Shown piece by piece: positions 15,740 to 25,543 of a stretch of 46,319 nt of DNA (within the stretch, counting starts at the first letter, position 1; every line of letters begins with the position of its first letter). Under the pieces are notes generated by a model, which ran no database searches, was not told the origin of the DNA, and saw only the letters and a program-made list of their open reading frames with translations. The position numbers and the translations under genes were made by a program. Origin of the DNA: an uncultured Akkermansia sp. (GTDB lineage: Bacteria; Verrucomicrobiota; Verrucomicrobiia; Verrucomicrobiales; Akkermansiaceae); the NCBI GenBank assembly GCA_947624205.1, contig CANQJI010000010.1, forward strand, positions 1 through 46,319. Reading direction: 5' to 3'.

Positions 15740-18229
15740 TTATTTCTTATCCGGTAAAATGATAAACATTGTGACACGACGATCCTCCGGGTGTCCTTCC
15801 TTTGGTGCCTCTACTCCTTCTGCGTAATAGGAATACATCGGTTCAAAGCCACTACCGATTGTAAGCACCAATAACGTCTTTCCCCCTTCAAACGTCACAA
15901 GAAACATCCTCTCTTTCTCATTAAGACTCCTCCTCTCTCTCCTTTCTTCAGTCGTTTCAAAATATTTCGAAATCTCTTCGATTTTTGCCGCTCCCATCTT
16001 TTCCTTCATATACTTCTCCCAAAACTGGTTTGCTCGTCTCGCGGATAATTTACGATTATATAAAGGTCCGCCCTTTCGGTTCTGTCCTAAGCGATCCGCA
16101 TATCCGGCAATCACTAAAATTCCGTTTCCGTATTGCTCCATAAGAGGAACTATATCCTTTGTAAAGCCCTCAGGATTTTTAAATATACTCACCAAGTCAT
16201 TGTCAAATTTTACCTCATCATCATTCCCCTTTGCAAATCGCAATGAGTACGGGAATAGTTTACCCTGCACATACGTTCCACCGGCTCCAGCCGTTCCCGC
16301 CTCTGCCCTTCTTACTCCATCTATTGCCTTCCTCATAGCACTTCTTTCTGTAGCCTCATCTCCTTTCTCTACTGTCTCCATAGCTTCCCTTACACGCTTT
16401 TGAACACATGTGAGGGGGATTTTATGTTTTCGTTCATCCAACTTCTCCAAACTCTCAATCTTATTCCCATAAATCGGTAAAAAACCCTGTTGCGCCACTA
16501 CTCTTTGTCCACTTTCTCTCTTTGTAAGAAAATCATAAAACTCATTCCTTCTCCTTGCGACCTCATCTGAACACTCTTTGTCCTGTTTTTCACAAACAAC
16601 ACTAAATGTAAATGGATAGCCGAGATTATAAATATCAACCGTATTTTGCGGATTCAAAGCCACTCCTCTCTCGGAGTCTCCCTTTTTCACCACAACACCC
16701 ACCATCCTATCCTTCCGATCAACCTCATGATAAGTAGCAATATTGACCCCTACATCCTTTCCCTTTCTTACGCCATCCACCACAGAATACTCTGAATCAA
16801 AAAGGAAAAGTTCCTTCGCCTTGTCAAGATACTTTGAGTTCCGAGCCGAAGGCACACCTTCCCCTTGTTCCTTAATGATTTCTATCTCTTCCGGTGTCAG
16901 ACCATTTCGCAGGAAAACAAGCGCATCCCATGCCACATACTTCTTTTTCTCTTCATCCTCATCCGCACTTAATTTTTTCTCCAGCGAGAAAATAAAATCA
17001 GACTCTACTTTGTCGCTATATATCCCCTGATCATCGACAACATCAACTATCAACTCCTTCGTAGTATATCGCACTCCTCCGCTCTCCACTATTTTTTTCT
17101 CCCCATCCAGCCAATCTTCCACCAAAGGAGATACCAACTCTTCCCTCATACCATTCTCCGCAAAAATTACAATATCTGCGGGTTTCTCTTTCTTCTTCTT
17201 CACCGTAACTGTGACTTTTCCCTCTTGTAAGGACTCTAGTTCTTTCAATTTATCAATCTCATTCTGAGCTTCATCCCTTTTGATGGCAAGTGTTCCCTCA
17301 CATTTCTCTTTCTCCTTCTTTACCCATTCCACCCAATCTCCCCCCATAAGAAACCTTTCTATTTCCTTCTTTTTGCTTTCTAACTCAGATTGCTTTGACG
17401 ATAATTGATGCTCCATTACCCTCCATTGCAGATTATCTTTATACTTCTTATTACCTGTCCTAATCAGCCGCTTAATGAGCCCTGAGGTATCCAGGCAAAT
17501 ATCATATTTTTTAATGAGGTTTTTCACTGCCTCTAAAACCTCTTTATTCTCTTCTTGAATCTTCAGATCATCTGTGCCTTCCGGATTACCTGTACCCATA
17601 TTACTCTTCCCAAACTCAGAATCCTGTTCTTTTTTCTTTACGTATTCCATAAAATCTGCTGATTCACACTCCTCCATTAACTCCTTCGAAGCGTCCCCCT
17701 TGTTGACTTGCTCTCTTTTTTCATCAAGCTCCTTATCTCCTGTCTCTTTTCTATCTGCTCGCAGCACCCACGCTAATATCCTGCGCCACTCCGCTTTTTC
17801 TTTTTCCTCAAAATGAGCAAAAGCTTCATGCGCGTCCTCTATTGCTTTTTTAAACTCATTCCTCAATAACATCTTCTGATTCCTCAACTCTTGTTCCTTT
17901 TCCTTCTGGTAATGCTCATTTTCTACCTCTGCCTCCACGTTTTCTTCATATTCTCTTGCTATATTCGAGCTTCTATTTACTGCCTTCTTTATTGTCTCCA
18001 CTATAGAATCCACTTTAGCATCAACGCGAATCTTCACATATTCTTCGTTATTAGGATCATATCCTCTAATCTCATTATTGTAATTTCTATTGATGGCATC
18101 GACAGCCGACCTAGTTTCTTGATCCAAATCCGCCTCCGGCATTAGCCAACGAATCAACATAATGAAAAGCACTGCCAAGGCTCCCAGTCGTATCCAACGT
18201 ACAATTTGTCGTCTATTTCTTCTATTCAT
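15740..18229 (-). CDS. substrate-binding (PstS-like) domain / OmpA-like fusion, membrane-anchored
   Basis: An 829-aa protein. It has a basic N-terminus and one membrane helix (about 13-30) without an internal Asp, then a highly charged coiled-coil region (about 60-345) and a periplasmic-binding-protein-like domain (about 350-590). The end of that domain, FYDFLTKRESGQRVVAQQGFLPI, is typical of PstS-type binding proteins. Residues ~655-826 form an OmpA-like domain with LVIAGYADRLGQ, YNRKLSARRANQFW and DRRVTMFI. Substrate-binding/OmpA fusions are known in bacteria, but their ligand is unsettled. It precedes the MotA-Sel1 gene and so occupies the MotB place of a second, altered stator pair. Confidence 0.75.
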   Translation of the reverse strand: MNRRNRRQIVRWIRLGALAVLFIMLIRWLMPEADLDQETRSAVDAINRNYNNEIRGYDPNNEEYVKIRVDAKVDSIVETIKKAVNRSSNIAREYEENVEAEVENEHYQKEKEQELRNQKMLLRNEFKKAIEDAHEAFAHFEEKEKAEWRRILAWVLRADRKETGDKELDEKREQVNKGDASKELMEECESADFMEYVKKKEQDSEFGKSNMGTGNPEGTDDLKIQEENKEVLEAVKNLIKKYDICLDTSGLIKRLIRTGNKKYKDNLQWRVMEHQLSSKQSELESKKKEIERFLMGGDWVEWVKKEKEKCEGTLAIKRDEAQNEIDKLKELESLQEGKVTVTVKKKKEKPADIVIFAENGMREELVSPLVEDWLDGEKKIVESGGVRYTTKELIVDVVDDQGIYSDKVESDFIFSLEKKLSADEDEEKKKYVAWDALVFLRNGLTPEEIEIIKEQGEGVPSARNSKYLDKAKELFLFDSEYSVVDGVRKGKDVGVNIATYHEVDRKDRMVGVVVKKGDSERGVALNPQNTVDIYNLGYPFTFSVVCEKQDKECSDEVARRRNEFYDFLTKRESGQRVVAQQGFLPIYGNKIESLEKLDERKHKIPLTCVQKRVREAMETVEKGDEATERSAMRKAIDGVRRAEAGTAGAGGTYVQGKLFPYSLRFAKGNDDEVKFDNDLVSIFKNPEGFTKDIVPLMEQYGNGILVIAGYADRLGQNRKGGPLYNRKLSARRANQFWEKYMKEKMGAAKIEEISKYFETTEERRERRSLNEKERMFLVTFEGGKTLLVLTIGSGFEPMYSYYAEGVEAPKEGHPEDRRVTMFIILPDKK

Positions 18230-18289
18230 ATTCTTTTTCGTTTTACTTATTGATAACTATAATTTACTTTCATGCTCCAAAAAACCCTC

Positions 18290-21200
18290 CTACTTCTCAA
18301 TCGAAGAGTAAAGAAATTCTACCTCTTTTCGCAATTTATTTTCATCACCTGAACACTTATGATTCTTATCACGCATTTGTTCAAAAAGCTTCTTCCCATG
18401 GAAAGGATCTTTTTGCAACCACGTCTTAATAGCTCTTCTAAGTTTATCAATAAAATCCCTATCTATACTTTTTAAATTCGTATTAGAAAGAGCAAACCTA
18501 TGCACTCGGTTTTTCTCTAAAAACTCTACGTCCAACACTTCAATAATCATTTTATCACTTCCTTCGGTTTTCAGCTTATTCACCAATCGACACCCACTCT
18601 CAACAGTCATAAGAGACCCAATCTCTATTAATTCCGTCAATTCATGAACCAAGGGATCGAGCACCGTCGGCACAAGTGCCGGTTTAATCTTTTCATCATT
18701 CACGTCATCGATGTGGGAGAAATAAAGCACATCTTGCGATTGCGTCTTCTTATTCTGTTCATATAAATACCGAGTAACCGCAAAGAAGCGGGCCGGCATC
18801 CAATAATTGACGGTCATAAAACGAATCTCGTGAGGATAAACATAGTAATTCACATTGCTTTGTTTTGTGTCCACCATATCTTCGAGTTCTCTACGTAACT
18901 TCTCTGCAAAACACCACAAAGAGGTGCTCATAGAATTCAATTGCGGTACGCTGACAGAGCTATCACAAATTGGAGGTGGTGTCGTAATATTGGTCGGCAC
19001 AACAACCGTACCACCTAAAGGTTCTGACTCGACAACAGCCAATGGCTTCCTCCTATGCAATAAAGACCTTAATATAGATTCGCGCTCAATTGACGACAAT
19101 TCATACAAAGCCTCCAGTATAGAATCATGATAGACTTTTTTTAATATTTCTGGTCTCCTCTCCACGATATCATCGTGAATCTTAATACTCTCCTTCCAGA
19201 GAGAAAACCCGTTACTAGAAGCCTGTTTTTCATCCAAATCTTCGGACTTAGGATAACTATTTTCCAATGGGGCATCCGATTGATTCTTTGCCTCCATCAT
19301 ACGATCAATTTTACTCAAAACATTTTTTATCACTGACGCAGAATCCGGTCCTTTTAAAAATCGTACATGATCTTCCAGTCTGTCAGTCTCAAACAAATAG
19401 ACAGTGTCTATTGACGGCCTTCTTATACGGTCCCAACACTTCATGATCATCTTTTGCTGATGTTCGCGCAAATCCTCTAGCTCCCTCATCTTCGCAATTA
19501 ATCGGAATTTCAATTTCTCAATTTTCTCCCGCAACCATTGTCGCATCATCATGCGAATATGCTCTTCTCGCCACTGTAAACTACGGTAGATTGCCGCGCG
19601 AGCTTCTTTAATGTGTAGCTCATACAGCTTCTCCGGTTTGGCAGTCAACTTTGTTAGTCCGGCAATCTTGCGCCACTGCAGCTCACGTTCTTCCATGCTG
19701 TCAGAACAAAAAACAAACTTTATCTCCCGATTGATGCTATCACGAAGCTTCTTATCGAGATTCTCAAGATACTTAATAATGTCTCTTAGGCCCCATACCC
19801 CGCCTTGAGATGATTGACACTTTGTCCAAGTCCGTCGTTCTTTTAACTGCTGCTCAATTCGACTGCAATACAATCCCACCTCATCTTCGCACATTTCCTG
19901 CATCTCGGAAGCTACCTGTCTCGCCTGACGAACAGTATTCTCAGCGTCCAGCCGGATTTTCTTTACAGCCTCCCTGATGTATTCATTAATTATCCTAAGA
20001 GTCTCCGAAGTGAATTGTGTATTTGTGAGTGCTGGATTTTTCATTTTCAACGGTAACGACAAACAGAACAATTCGTCAAATTCTCGCAGTATACTCTCAT
20101 TATATTCAAACATTCTCTTCCCTAACCGAGATCCCTGCACATGCTGCATATCCTTGTCTTCCCCCACACAGATATCATTGATAATATCTCTGTTCGCCTC
20201 ACAGGTCACGATCCGTCCCTTATTATCCACCCCTTTATAAGCGTCTCCTTCAAGCCAATAAGTTATTATTTCCTGGTAAAGCGTGCATTTCAAAATGCTA
20301 CGTATTTCATCAACCGGCTCTTTGCAACGGCTCATTCCGACAGTACGGAAACGATATGAGCGCTCAGCTTTGGAAACATCATAACTCACCACCTCCTGCC
20401 CCAGGAAATTTGAAGAAATCATATCCGTATGCTCACCAGAAATAATATCCATCAGTTCCTCTCTGATAAAAGGCCTATAAAACTCCTCCGTTCTCCCAGC
20501 CTCCATATCAATCAGAGCCAAGCAGGCATTCGCCATGCACTCCACTTGTTGATTAAGTGATCGACCATTTGTTAATCCATGTTCAGAACTTATATAAATG
20601 CCGCTAATAGGGTTTTCTCTATTATTAAGTATCACCTCTCTAGGATATGCCGCTATTTCCGGCTTATATCGTCCCGCCATAAGCGCATTTAGATCTGTAA
20701 GCGTCGCATACTCATTTTGATAAAAATAACTACTATTACTTATAGCCGCTCCAGCTCCACCGACAAAAAGATATAAAAAAGTGCGGTAACGAAACCCGGC
20801 ATTCTCCCCGCGCTGACAAAGGTAACTCACAACATCTACCAAACTTCCGGAACCTGTACCGCCTCCCACCGAGGCAAATATATGATACGTGATATCCAGA
20901 GCATCTCCCGATTCTTCTTGTAATCTCCTAATCCCCTGAGAAATAATCGCATCAAAATCTGTAGCCTTTCGAGCAAACAACATCCGACCGTATCTCCGTC
21001 TCTGACCGGTACCGTGAAAGCTATGAGCAGGGAATTGATCTATCTCCATCCCCTCCCCGGTCCATCTCTTCACATTGGGAAGAATTTGAAATGCCTTAAA
21101 ATCAAATTTTTCCTGATTGCTGATATCAAGCCTCTGATATTCTTTTAATCGAATATCACCCATAGATGTCGCCCAGTATCCGCTTCCACAAGCTGAAGCA

Positions 21201-21367
21201 TCGAGATCCACTTTGTCAGAGTCAATATAGAGGTACTCTAGATGCTGCTTTCTTCCTTCAAGCAGATCTTTGTCTCCTTCTCTCCTTGCAAAAAGTGCTT
21301 TCCTGAAGACTGCAATTGCTTGCCCTCCTGTTCCGCCAAGTCCAATTATATAATTATTCTCAGCCAT
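18290..21367 (-). CDS. large tubulin/FtsZ-like GTPase, copy 1
   Basis: A 1,025-aa protein. N-terminal IIGLGGTGGQAIAVFRKAL (about 7-25) is the first nucleotide-binding loop, and VGGGTGSGSLVDVVSYLC at 167-184 carries the tubulin/FtsZ signature GGGTGSG. A conserved NEYATLTDLNALMAG follows at ~218-232. The GTPase core spans about residues 1-330. The rest is a long helical, charged region with a conserved block near 840-900 (PARFFAVTRYL, FSHIDDVNDEKIKPALVPT). This matches the large tubulin-like family (the FtsZ-like families proposed to act in membrane remodelling), not cell-division FtsZ. It has no signal or membrane helix, so it is cytoplasmic. It is the tandem paralogue of the next gene. Confidence 0.85.
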   Translation of the reverse strand: MAENNYIIGLGGTGGQAIAVFRKALFARREGDKDLLEGRKQHLEYLYIDSDKVDLDASACGSGYWATSMGDIRLKEYQRLDISNQEKFDFKAFQILPNVKRWTGEGMEIDQFPAHSFHGTGQRRRYGRMLFARKATDFDAIISQGIRRLQEESGDALDITYHIFASVGGGTGSGSLVDVVSYLCQRGENAGFRYRTFLYLFVGGAGAAISNSSYFYQNEYATLTDLNALMAGRYKPEIAAYPREVILNNRENPISGIYISSEHGLTNGRSLNQQVECMANACLALIDMEAGRTEEFYRPFIREELMDIISGEHTDMISSNFLGQEVVSYDVSKAERSYRFRTVGMSRCKEPVDEIRSILKCTLYQEIITYWLEGDAYKGVDNKGRIVTCEANRDIINDICVGEDKDMQHVQGSRLGKRMFEYNESILREFDELFCLSLPLKMKNPALTNTQFTSETLRIINEYIREAVKKIRLDAENTVRQARQVASEMQEMCEDEVGLYCSRIEQQLKERRTWTKCQSSQGGVWGLRDIIKYLENLDKKLRDSINREIKFVFCSDSMEERELQWRKIAGLTKLTAKPEKLYELHIKEARAAIYRSLQWREEHIRMMMRQWLREKIEKLKFRLIAKMRELEDLREHQQKMIMKCWDRIRRPSIDTVYLFETDRLEDHVRFLKGPDSASVIKNVLSKIDRMMEAKNQSDAPLENSYPKSEDLDEKQASSNGFSLWKESIKIHDDIVERRPEILKKVYHDSILEALYELSSIERESILRSLLHRRKPLAVVESEPLGGTVVVPTNITTPPPICDSSVSVPQLNSMSTSLWCFAEKLRRELEDMVDTKQSNVNYYVYPHEIRFMTVNYWMPARFFAVTRYLYEQNKKTQSQDVLYFSHIDDVNDEKIKPALVPTVLDPLVHELTELIEIGSLMTVESGCRLVNKLKTEGSDKMIIEVLDVEFLEKNRVHRFALSNTNLKSIDRDFIDKLRRAIKTWLQKDPFHGKKLFEQMRDKNHKCSGDENKLRKEVEFLYSSIEK

Positions 21368-21446
21368 AATTATGCTCTTATATCAAATTAATACAATGGA
21401 ATTGGTTATCTTCTGGTGACACCTTAGTCCCTCCTTTTCCCGTCAT

Positions 21447-21480
21447 GCCAAGCCGCCTCCATTGTGCGGCTTGGCTTTTT
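21447..21480 (+). terminator. perfect 10-bp hairpin with T-tract, facing plus, inside the minus-strand cluster
   Basis: GCCAAGCCGC (21447-21456), a 9-base loop, GCGGCTTGGC (21466-21475), then TTTTT (21476-21480). On the plus strand this is a textbook intrinsic terminator. On the minus strand, in which both flanking tubulin genes are read, the hairpin is preceded by AAAAA and not followed by U residues. It may stop antisense transcription, or act in the sense RNA as a processing or stability hairpin between the two tubulin messages. Confidence 0.6.
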
Positions 21481-21495
21481 CCCTATCCCTATTTT

Positions 21496-24400
21496 CTATT
21501 TGGTATATTTATTCATAGCCCGATTCTTACGCGCCGTATCGATAAGGCTTTCCAGCTTCTTAACTGAAGAATAAAGGAAATCTACCTCATTTCGCGGAAT
21601 ATCACTATCACTTGTGAGCTCCCGATGCTTGTTGTACATTTGTTCAAGTACCTCCTTACCATGAGAAGGATCCATTTGAAGCCACGTCGTTATCGAGGCC
21701 TTCAGCCTATCAGCAAACCTCCTATCAGCAGACTGCAAATGTTGTATTGGGAATGTATGTATGTGTGTCAAACCTCTAGCAAGCCCATCAGCATCCAATA
21801 CTTCGATGACTATATCATCAACGTCTTCATCCCTCTTCTTCCTCACTACCGGGCACCCATTCTCGACAGTCATAAACGATCCAATTTCTACTAACCTCTT
21901 CAATTCATGAACCATGGGATTAACCGATGTCGGCACAAGCGCCGGCTTAATCTTTTCATCATTCACGTCATCGATGTGGGAGAAATAAAGTACATCCTGC
22001 GATTGGGCATTTCTATTCTGGTCATGCAAATACCGAGTAACCGCAAAGAAGCGAGCCGGCAGCCAATACTTCACCGCTATAAGTCGGATCTCATGAGGAT
22101 CATCATGTTCTACCACCCTGTTACGTAATGCACCGGCTGCTGCCGTATCTTCAAGTTTTTGACTTACTTTGTGCGCAAAACTTCCTAATGAGGTATTCAC
22201 GAAATGAAGGTGAGGTACGCATACGGCGACAGCGAAGGCTGGAACCGTTTGAGCTATTTGAGCCTGCATGCCGGCACCCCCTAACGGAGCCCCGTCAATC
22301 GCAGCCAGAGTCTCCACACCGTGCAACAAGCGATCCAATTCAGTTTCCCGATCTGTTGCTGACAACTCATATAATGCATCAAATATTGTATCGTGATAAG
22401 CTTTCCTATAAATATCCGGTCTGCGTTTCACGATATCATCATGAATCATCATACTCTCTTCCCAAAGTGAAACTCCGACTCCATCTTCCGGTAAAGTCTT
22501 TTGTTCCAATTCGCCAAATTCGGGGAAACTCTCCTCAACAGAAGCGTCGGCGAGATTTCTTACTTCCATCATTTTCTCAATCTTATTTAATACTGAACCA
22601 ATCATTTGCTCTGACTCCAGTCCTGTCAGATACTTCACATGTTTTTCTAACCGCTCAGCATCATATAAACACACGACATCTGCAGATGGTTTACCCATAC
22701 GACCCCTGCATTCATTCACCACGGCAGATTGCTTCATGTCTAAAGCCTCCAGTTCGCGTATCTTGACGGTGATCCGTGCCTGCAATTGAATGATTTTTTC
22801 TCGCAGGCTCTGACGCATAATCATGCGTATATATTCTTCCCTTTCTAACAAGCTGCGGCAAATCACAGCACGACCTTCCGCATAGTGGCACTTATACATT
22901 GCATCTTGTTTTGAAGTCAATTTAGTGAGCCCGGCTATTTTACGCCATTGCTGCTCTCGTTTCTCCATATTGCCAATATTCGTACTGAACTTTACGCCAT
23001 TATTAATACTATTTTGCAGGACCGTGTTGAGGTTATCCAGATACTCATTTATATCCTTTAATCCCCATATTCCGCCGTTATAATTTTTATCACCGTGCCA
23101 TGCACGTCGTTCCTTCAATTTCTGAACAATACGCTTATAAAGGTTGTCTGCTTCATTCTCACATATCCTTTGCATCTCAGAGGAAAAAACACCACCTGCC
23201 TGTCGGACGATATTTTCCGAATCACCCCGTATTGTACTAACAACAGTTCTTACATAGCTATTAATCGCTTGAAGATCTTCCGGGGAAAAATCTATCCCCT
23301 CAGTTTTTGACAATTCCTGCGACTTGTCTTTCTCCTCCTTATCCTTCGGCTTATCATCGTCATCAAGATTAAACTTATTCTTAAAATCTTTCAATACTCG
23401 ATTATTGTATTCGTCAATCTTTTGTCCCAACAAAGAATTCTGCATATATTGAGCATTTTCTCCATGTCGAGTCAAGGTGTCATCATAAATATCTTTATTC
23501 GATTCACATGACAAAAGCCTCTGTCTATTAAATCCATCTTTATATCCTTCGCCGGCGAGCCAGTGCATAATAATTTGCTGATATAACGTACATTTCAAAA
23601 TGTTACGCATCTCATCCACCGGCTCTTTACAACGACTTACTCCAATAGTTCGAAAGCGATAGGATCTTTCAGAAATGTCGGTCTGACCCGGAGGCACTTG
23701 ACGTGTAGAATCCCACTGTGAAGTATCCGTGGACTCTCCTGTGAGAGTATCTACCAAATCCTCGCCCGTAAATGCTCGATCAAATTGCGTTTCCTCCGCT
23801 CCCGTTCCACATGCCATCATCCCTATCACATCAAAACAAGCATTCGCCATGCACTCCACTTGTTGATAAAGTGATCGACTATTTGTTGATCCATGTTCAG
23901 AACTTATATAAATGCCACTAATGGGGTTTTCTCTATTATTAAGTATCACCTCCTCAGGATATGCCGCTATTTCCGGTTTATACCGCCCTGCCATAAGCGC
24001 ATTTAGATCTGTAAGCACCGCATACTCATTTTGGTAAAAATAACTGCTATTACTTATGGCCGCTCCGGCTCCACCGACAAAAAGATATAAAAGAGTACGA
24101 TAACGGAATCCCGCATTCTCCCCGTGTTGACAAAGGTAACTCACAACATCTACCAAACTCCCGGAACCTGTACCGCCTCCTACCGTGGCAAATATATGAT
24201 ATGTGATATCCAGGGCATCGTCCGCTCCTTTTTGTAATCTCCCAATCCCCTGAGAAATAATCGCATCAAAATCTGCAGCTCTATTTGCAAACAACATCCT
24301 TCCATAACGACGTCTCTGAGCGGCACCTTGAATTCCTTGGACAGTAAATTCCCGTGTCTCCAATCCGGCACCAAACCATGGTCGCACATTGCGAAGACTT

Positions 24401-24681
24401 TGGGCATGGGAAAGATCAAAGCCGTGCTGACTGCTGATGTCTAACCTCTGAGATCCATTCAACCGTATGTCCCCTCCGGGAATAGACCAAATTCCTACCC
24501 CCCGTGATGAGGCATTGAGTTCCATTTCGTTCGAATCAACATATAGATACTCAAAATGCACACCCCTATCCTTTACTAGAGCTTTATACTCATCGCTCCT
24601 GGTTACCGTGGCACGTCTGAAGGCCGCAACAGCCTGTCCACCCGTACCCCCAAGTCCTATAATATAGTTATTTTTAAACAT
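21496..24681 (-). CDS. large tubulin/FtsZ-like GTPase, copy 2
   Basis: A 1,061-aa protein. It has the same layout as copy 1, with landmarks at the same residues: IIGLGGTGGQAVAAFRRA at 7-24 and GGGTGSG at 168-174 (YHIFATVGGGTGSGSLVD). It carries small insertions, including a Lys/Asp/Glu-rich stretch near 425-450 (DDDKPKDKEEKDK) and an extended C-terminus. The N-terminal 330 residues are very close to copy 1, also in the DNA, whereas the helical C-terminal part has diverged. Two co-transcribed paralogues recall alpha/beta-tubulin and BtubA/B heterodimers, but this is inference. It is transcribed before copy 1, 128 bases upstream of it. It is cytoplasmic and acts presumably through membrane partners encoded around it. 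Confidence 0.85.
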   Translation of the reverse strand: MFKNNYIIGLGGTGGQAVAAFRRATVTRSDEYKALVKDRGVHFEYLYVDSNEMELNASSRGVGIWSIPGGDIRLNGSQRLDISSQHGFDLSHAQSLRNVRPWFGAGLETREFTVQGIQGAAQRRRYGRMLFANRAADFDAIISQGIGRLQKGADDALDITYHIFATVGGGTGSGSLVDVVSYLCQHGENAGFRYRTLLYLFVGGAGAAISNSSYFYQNEYAVLTDLNALMAGRYKPEIAAYPEEVILNNRENPISGIYISSEHGSTNSRSLYQQVECMANACFDVIGMMACGTGAEETQFDRAFTGEDLVDTLTGESTDTSQWDSTRQVPPGQTDISERSYRFRTIGVSRCKEPVDEMRNILKCTLYQQIIMHWLAGEGYKDGFNRQRLLSCESNKDIYDDTLTRHGENAQYMQNSLLGQKIDEYNNRVLKDFKNKFNLDDDDKPKDKEEKDKSQELSKTEGIDFSPEDLQAINSYVRTVVSTIRGDSENIVRQAGGVFSSEMQRICENEADNLYKRIVQKLKERRAWHGDKNYNGGIWGLKDINEYLDNLNTVLQNSINNGVKFSTNIGNMEKREQQWRKIAGLTKLTSKQDAMYKCHYAEGRAVICRSLLEREEYIRMIMRQSLREKIIQLQARITVKIRELEALDMKQSAVVNECRGRMGKPSADVVCLYDAERLEKHVKYLTGLESEQMIGSVLNKIEKMMEVRNLADASVEESFPEFGELEQKTLPEDGVGVSLWEESMMIHDDIVKRRPDIYRKAYHDTIFDALYELSATDRETELDRLLHGVETLAAIDGAPLGGAGMQAQIAQTVPAFAVAVCVPHLHFVNTSLGSFAHKVSQKLEDTAAAGALRNRVVEHDDPHEIRLIAVKYWLPARFFAVTRYLHDQNRNAQSQDVLYFSHIDDVNDEKIKPALVPTSVNPMVHELKRLVEIGSFMTVENGCPVVRKKRDEDVDDIVIEVLDADGLARGLTHIHTFPIQHLQSADRRFADRLKASITTWLQMDPSHGKEVLEQMYNKHRELTSDSDIPRNEVDFLYSSVKKLESLIDTARKNRAMNKYTK

Positions 24682-24708
24682 AAGTGGTATTGTGGTTAAT
24701 TGTTCTTA

Positions 24709-25515
24709 TTAGTTGTTTCCGTTTCCAGATAATTCCGTCTGAGTTTCAGCCTTTTCAATCGTTGGTATCATAAACTTATCTTCCACGACAGCTACCTTTG
24801 TTACCTCAATATCGAGATAAGCCAACACCCCAATCAAGAGAAAATATAAAAATGCTGAGCCCAGTATTGTCCAAAAACACACTTCCATGAAAGTGCAATA
24901 ATCTTTTAACGTATCCTGATTCACAACATCTCCCATAATGTTAGAAACACTGCTGTTTGTAAATTTCTCTTCTTTGAACGAAATATCCCCGTCCTCCTGT
25001 CTTTCATAAAGATCATCAAAAACACAAGGGGCGTTGTTTGGATCATTAGGTTCCATCTCTGCAAATCGACCGCAAGAATACAAAAACTTAAAGACCCTCT
25101 CATAGATATTCCAAAGTCCACTAATATCACTGCTCAGATCTTTCAAGTTTTGTCCCTCCCAGCTTGTATTACTCTTGTCATCAACCTTGAGATTATTTAC
25201 TAAAGGTTGCTCCACATTCACATTCCTATATCCCATCGAAAAAGCACAGTTATTTCCACCGTAAAACATAAGCGTACCGACACAAAGAAGGAAAATACAG
25301 ATACCGGACACAACGCAAGCGGGGGTGCGATGCAAAGGATTCCACGAATTATTCCACGCACGACCAGACAGCCACCCGATGAGACCGAAAGAAAGAATGA
25401 TAAGTCCTATCAAAATTAGACAGCTCATCAGTGGATTTGATTGAAATGCAGAGTAGATAGCATAACGGGCCATACTTAACGTATCAATACTGGCAATAGG
25501 GAGATTTAGATTCAT
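24709..25515 (-). CDS. small polytopic membrane protein upstream of the tubulin genes
   Basis: A 268-aa protein with start at ATG 25515 (MNLNLPIASI), 28 bases after the previous stop; a longer frame would overlap that gene. Two membrane segments lie near residues 30-50 and 65-88, then an extracytoplasmic loop of ~110 residues with several Cys (CGRF, CVFDD), a third segment near 218-238 and a cytoplasmic tail. The topology and the first helix pair resemble the 227-aa protein at 3972. It lies 27 bases before the first tubulin-like gene, so it may tether or regulate it at the inner membrane. No known family was recognised. Confidence 0.6.
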   Translation of the reverse strand: MNLNLPIASIDTLSMARYAIYSAFQSNPLMSCLILIGLIILSFGLIGWLSGRAWNNSWNPLHRTPACVVSGICIFLLCVGTLMFYGGNNCAFSMGYRNVNVEQPLVNNLKVDDKSNTSWEGQNLKDLSSDISGLWNIYERVFKFLYSCGRFAEMEPNDPNNAPCVFDDLYERQEDGDISFKEEKFTNSSVSNIMGDVVNQDTLKDYCTFMEVCFWTILGSAFLYFLLIGVLAYLDIEVTKVAVVEDKFMIPTIEKAETQTELSGNGNN

Positions 25516-25543
25516 AATATATAAGTATTTTAGAGTTAGAGAA

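Noticed and set aside
18290..24681. Cell-division FtsZ or plasmid TubZ
   Set aside because: The proteins are more than 1,000 residues, two to three times the FtsZ length, and share only the nucleotide-binding signature; no division or plasmid partition genes are nearby.
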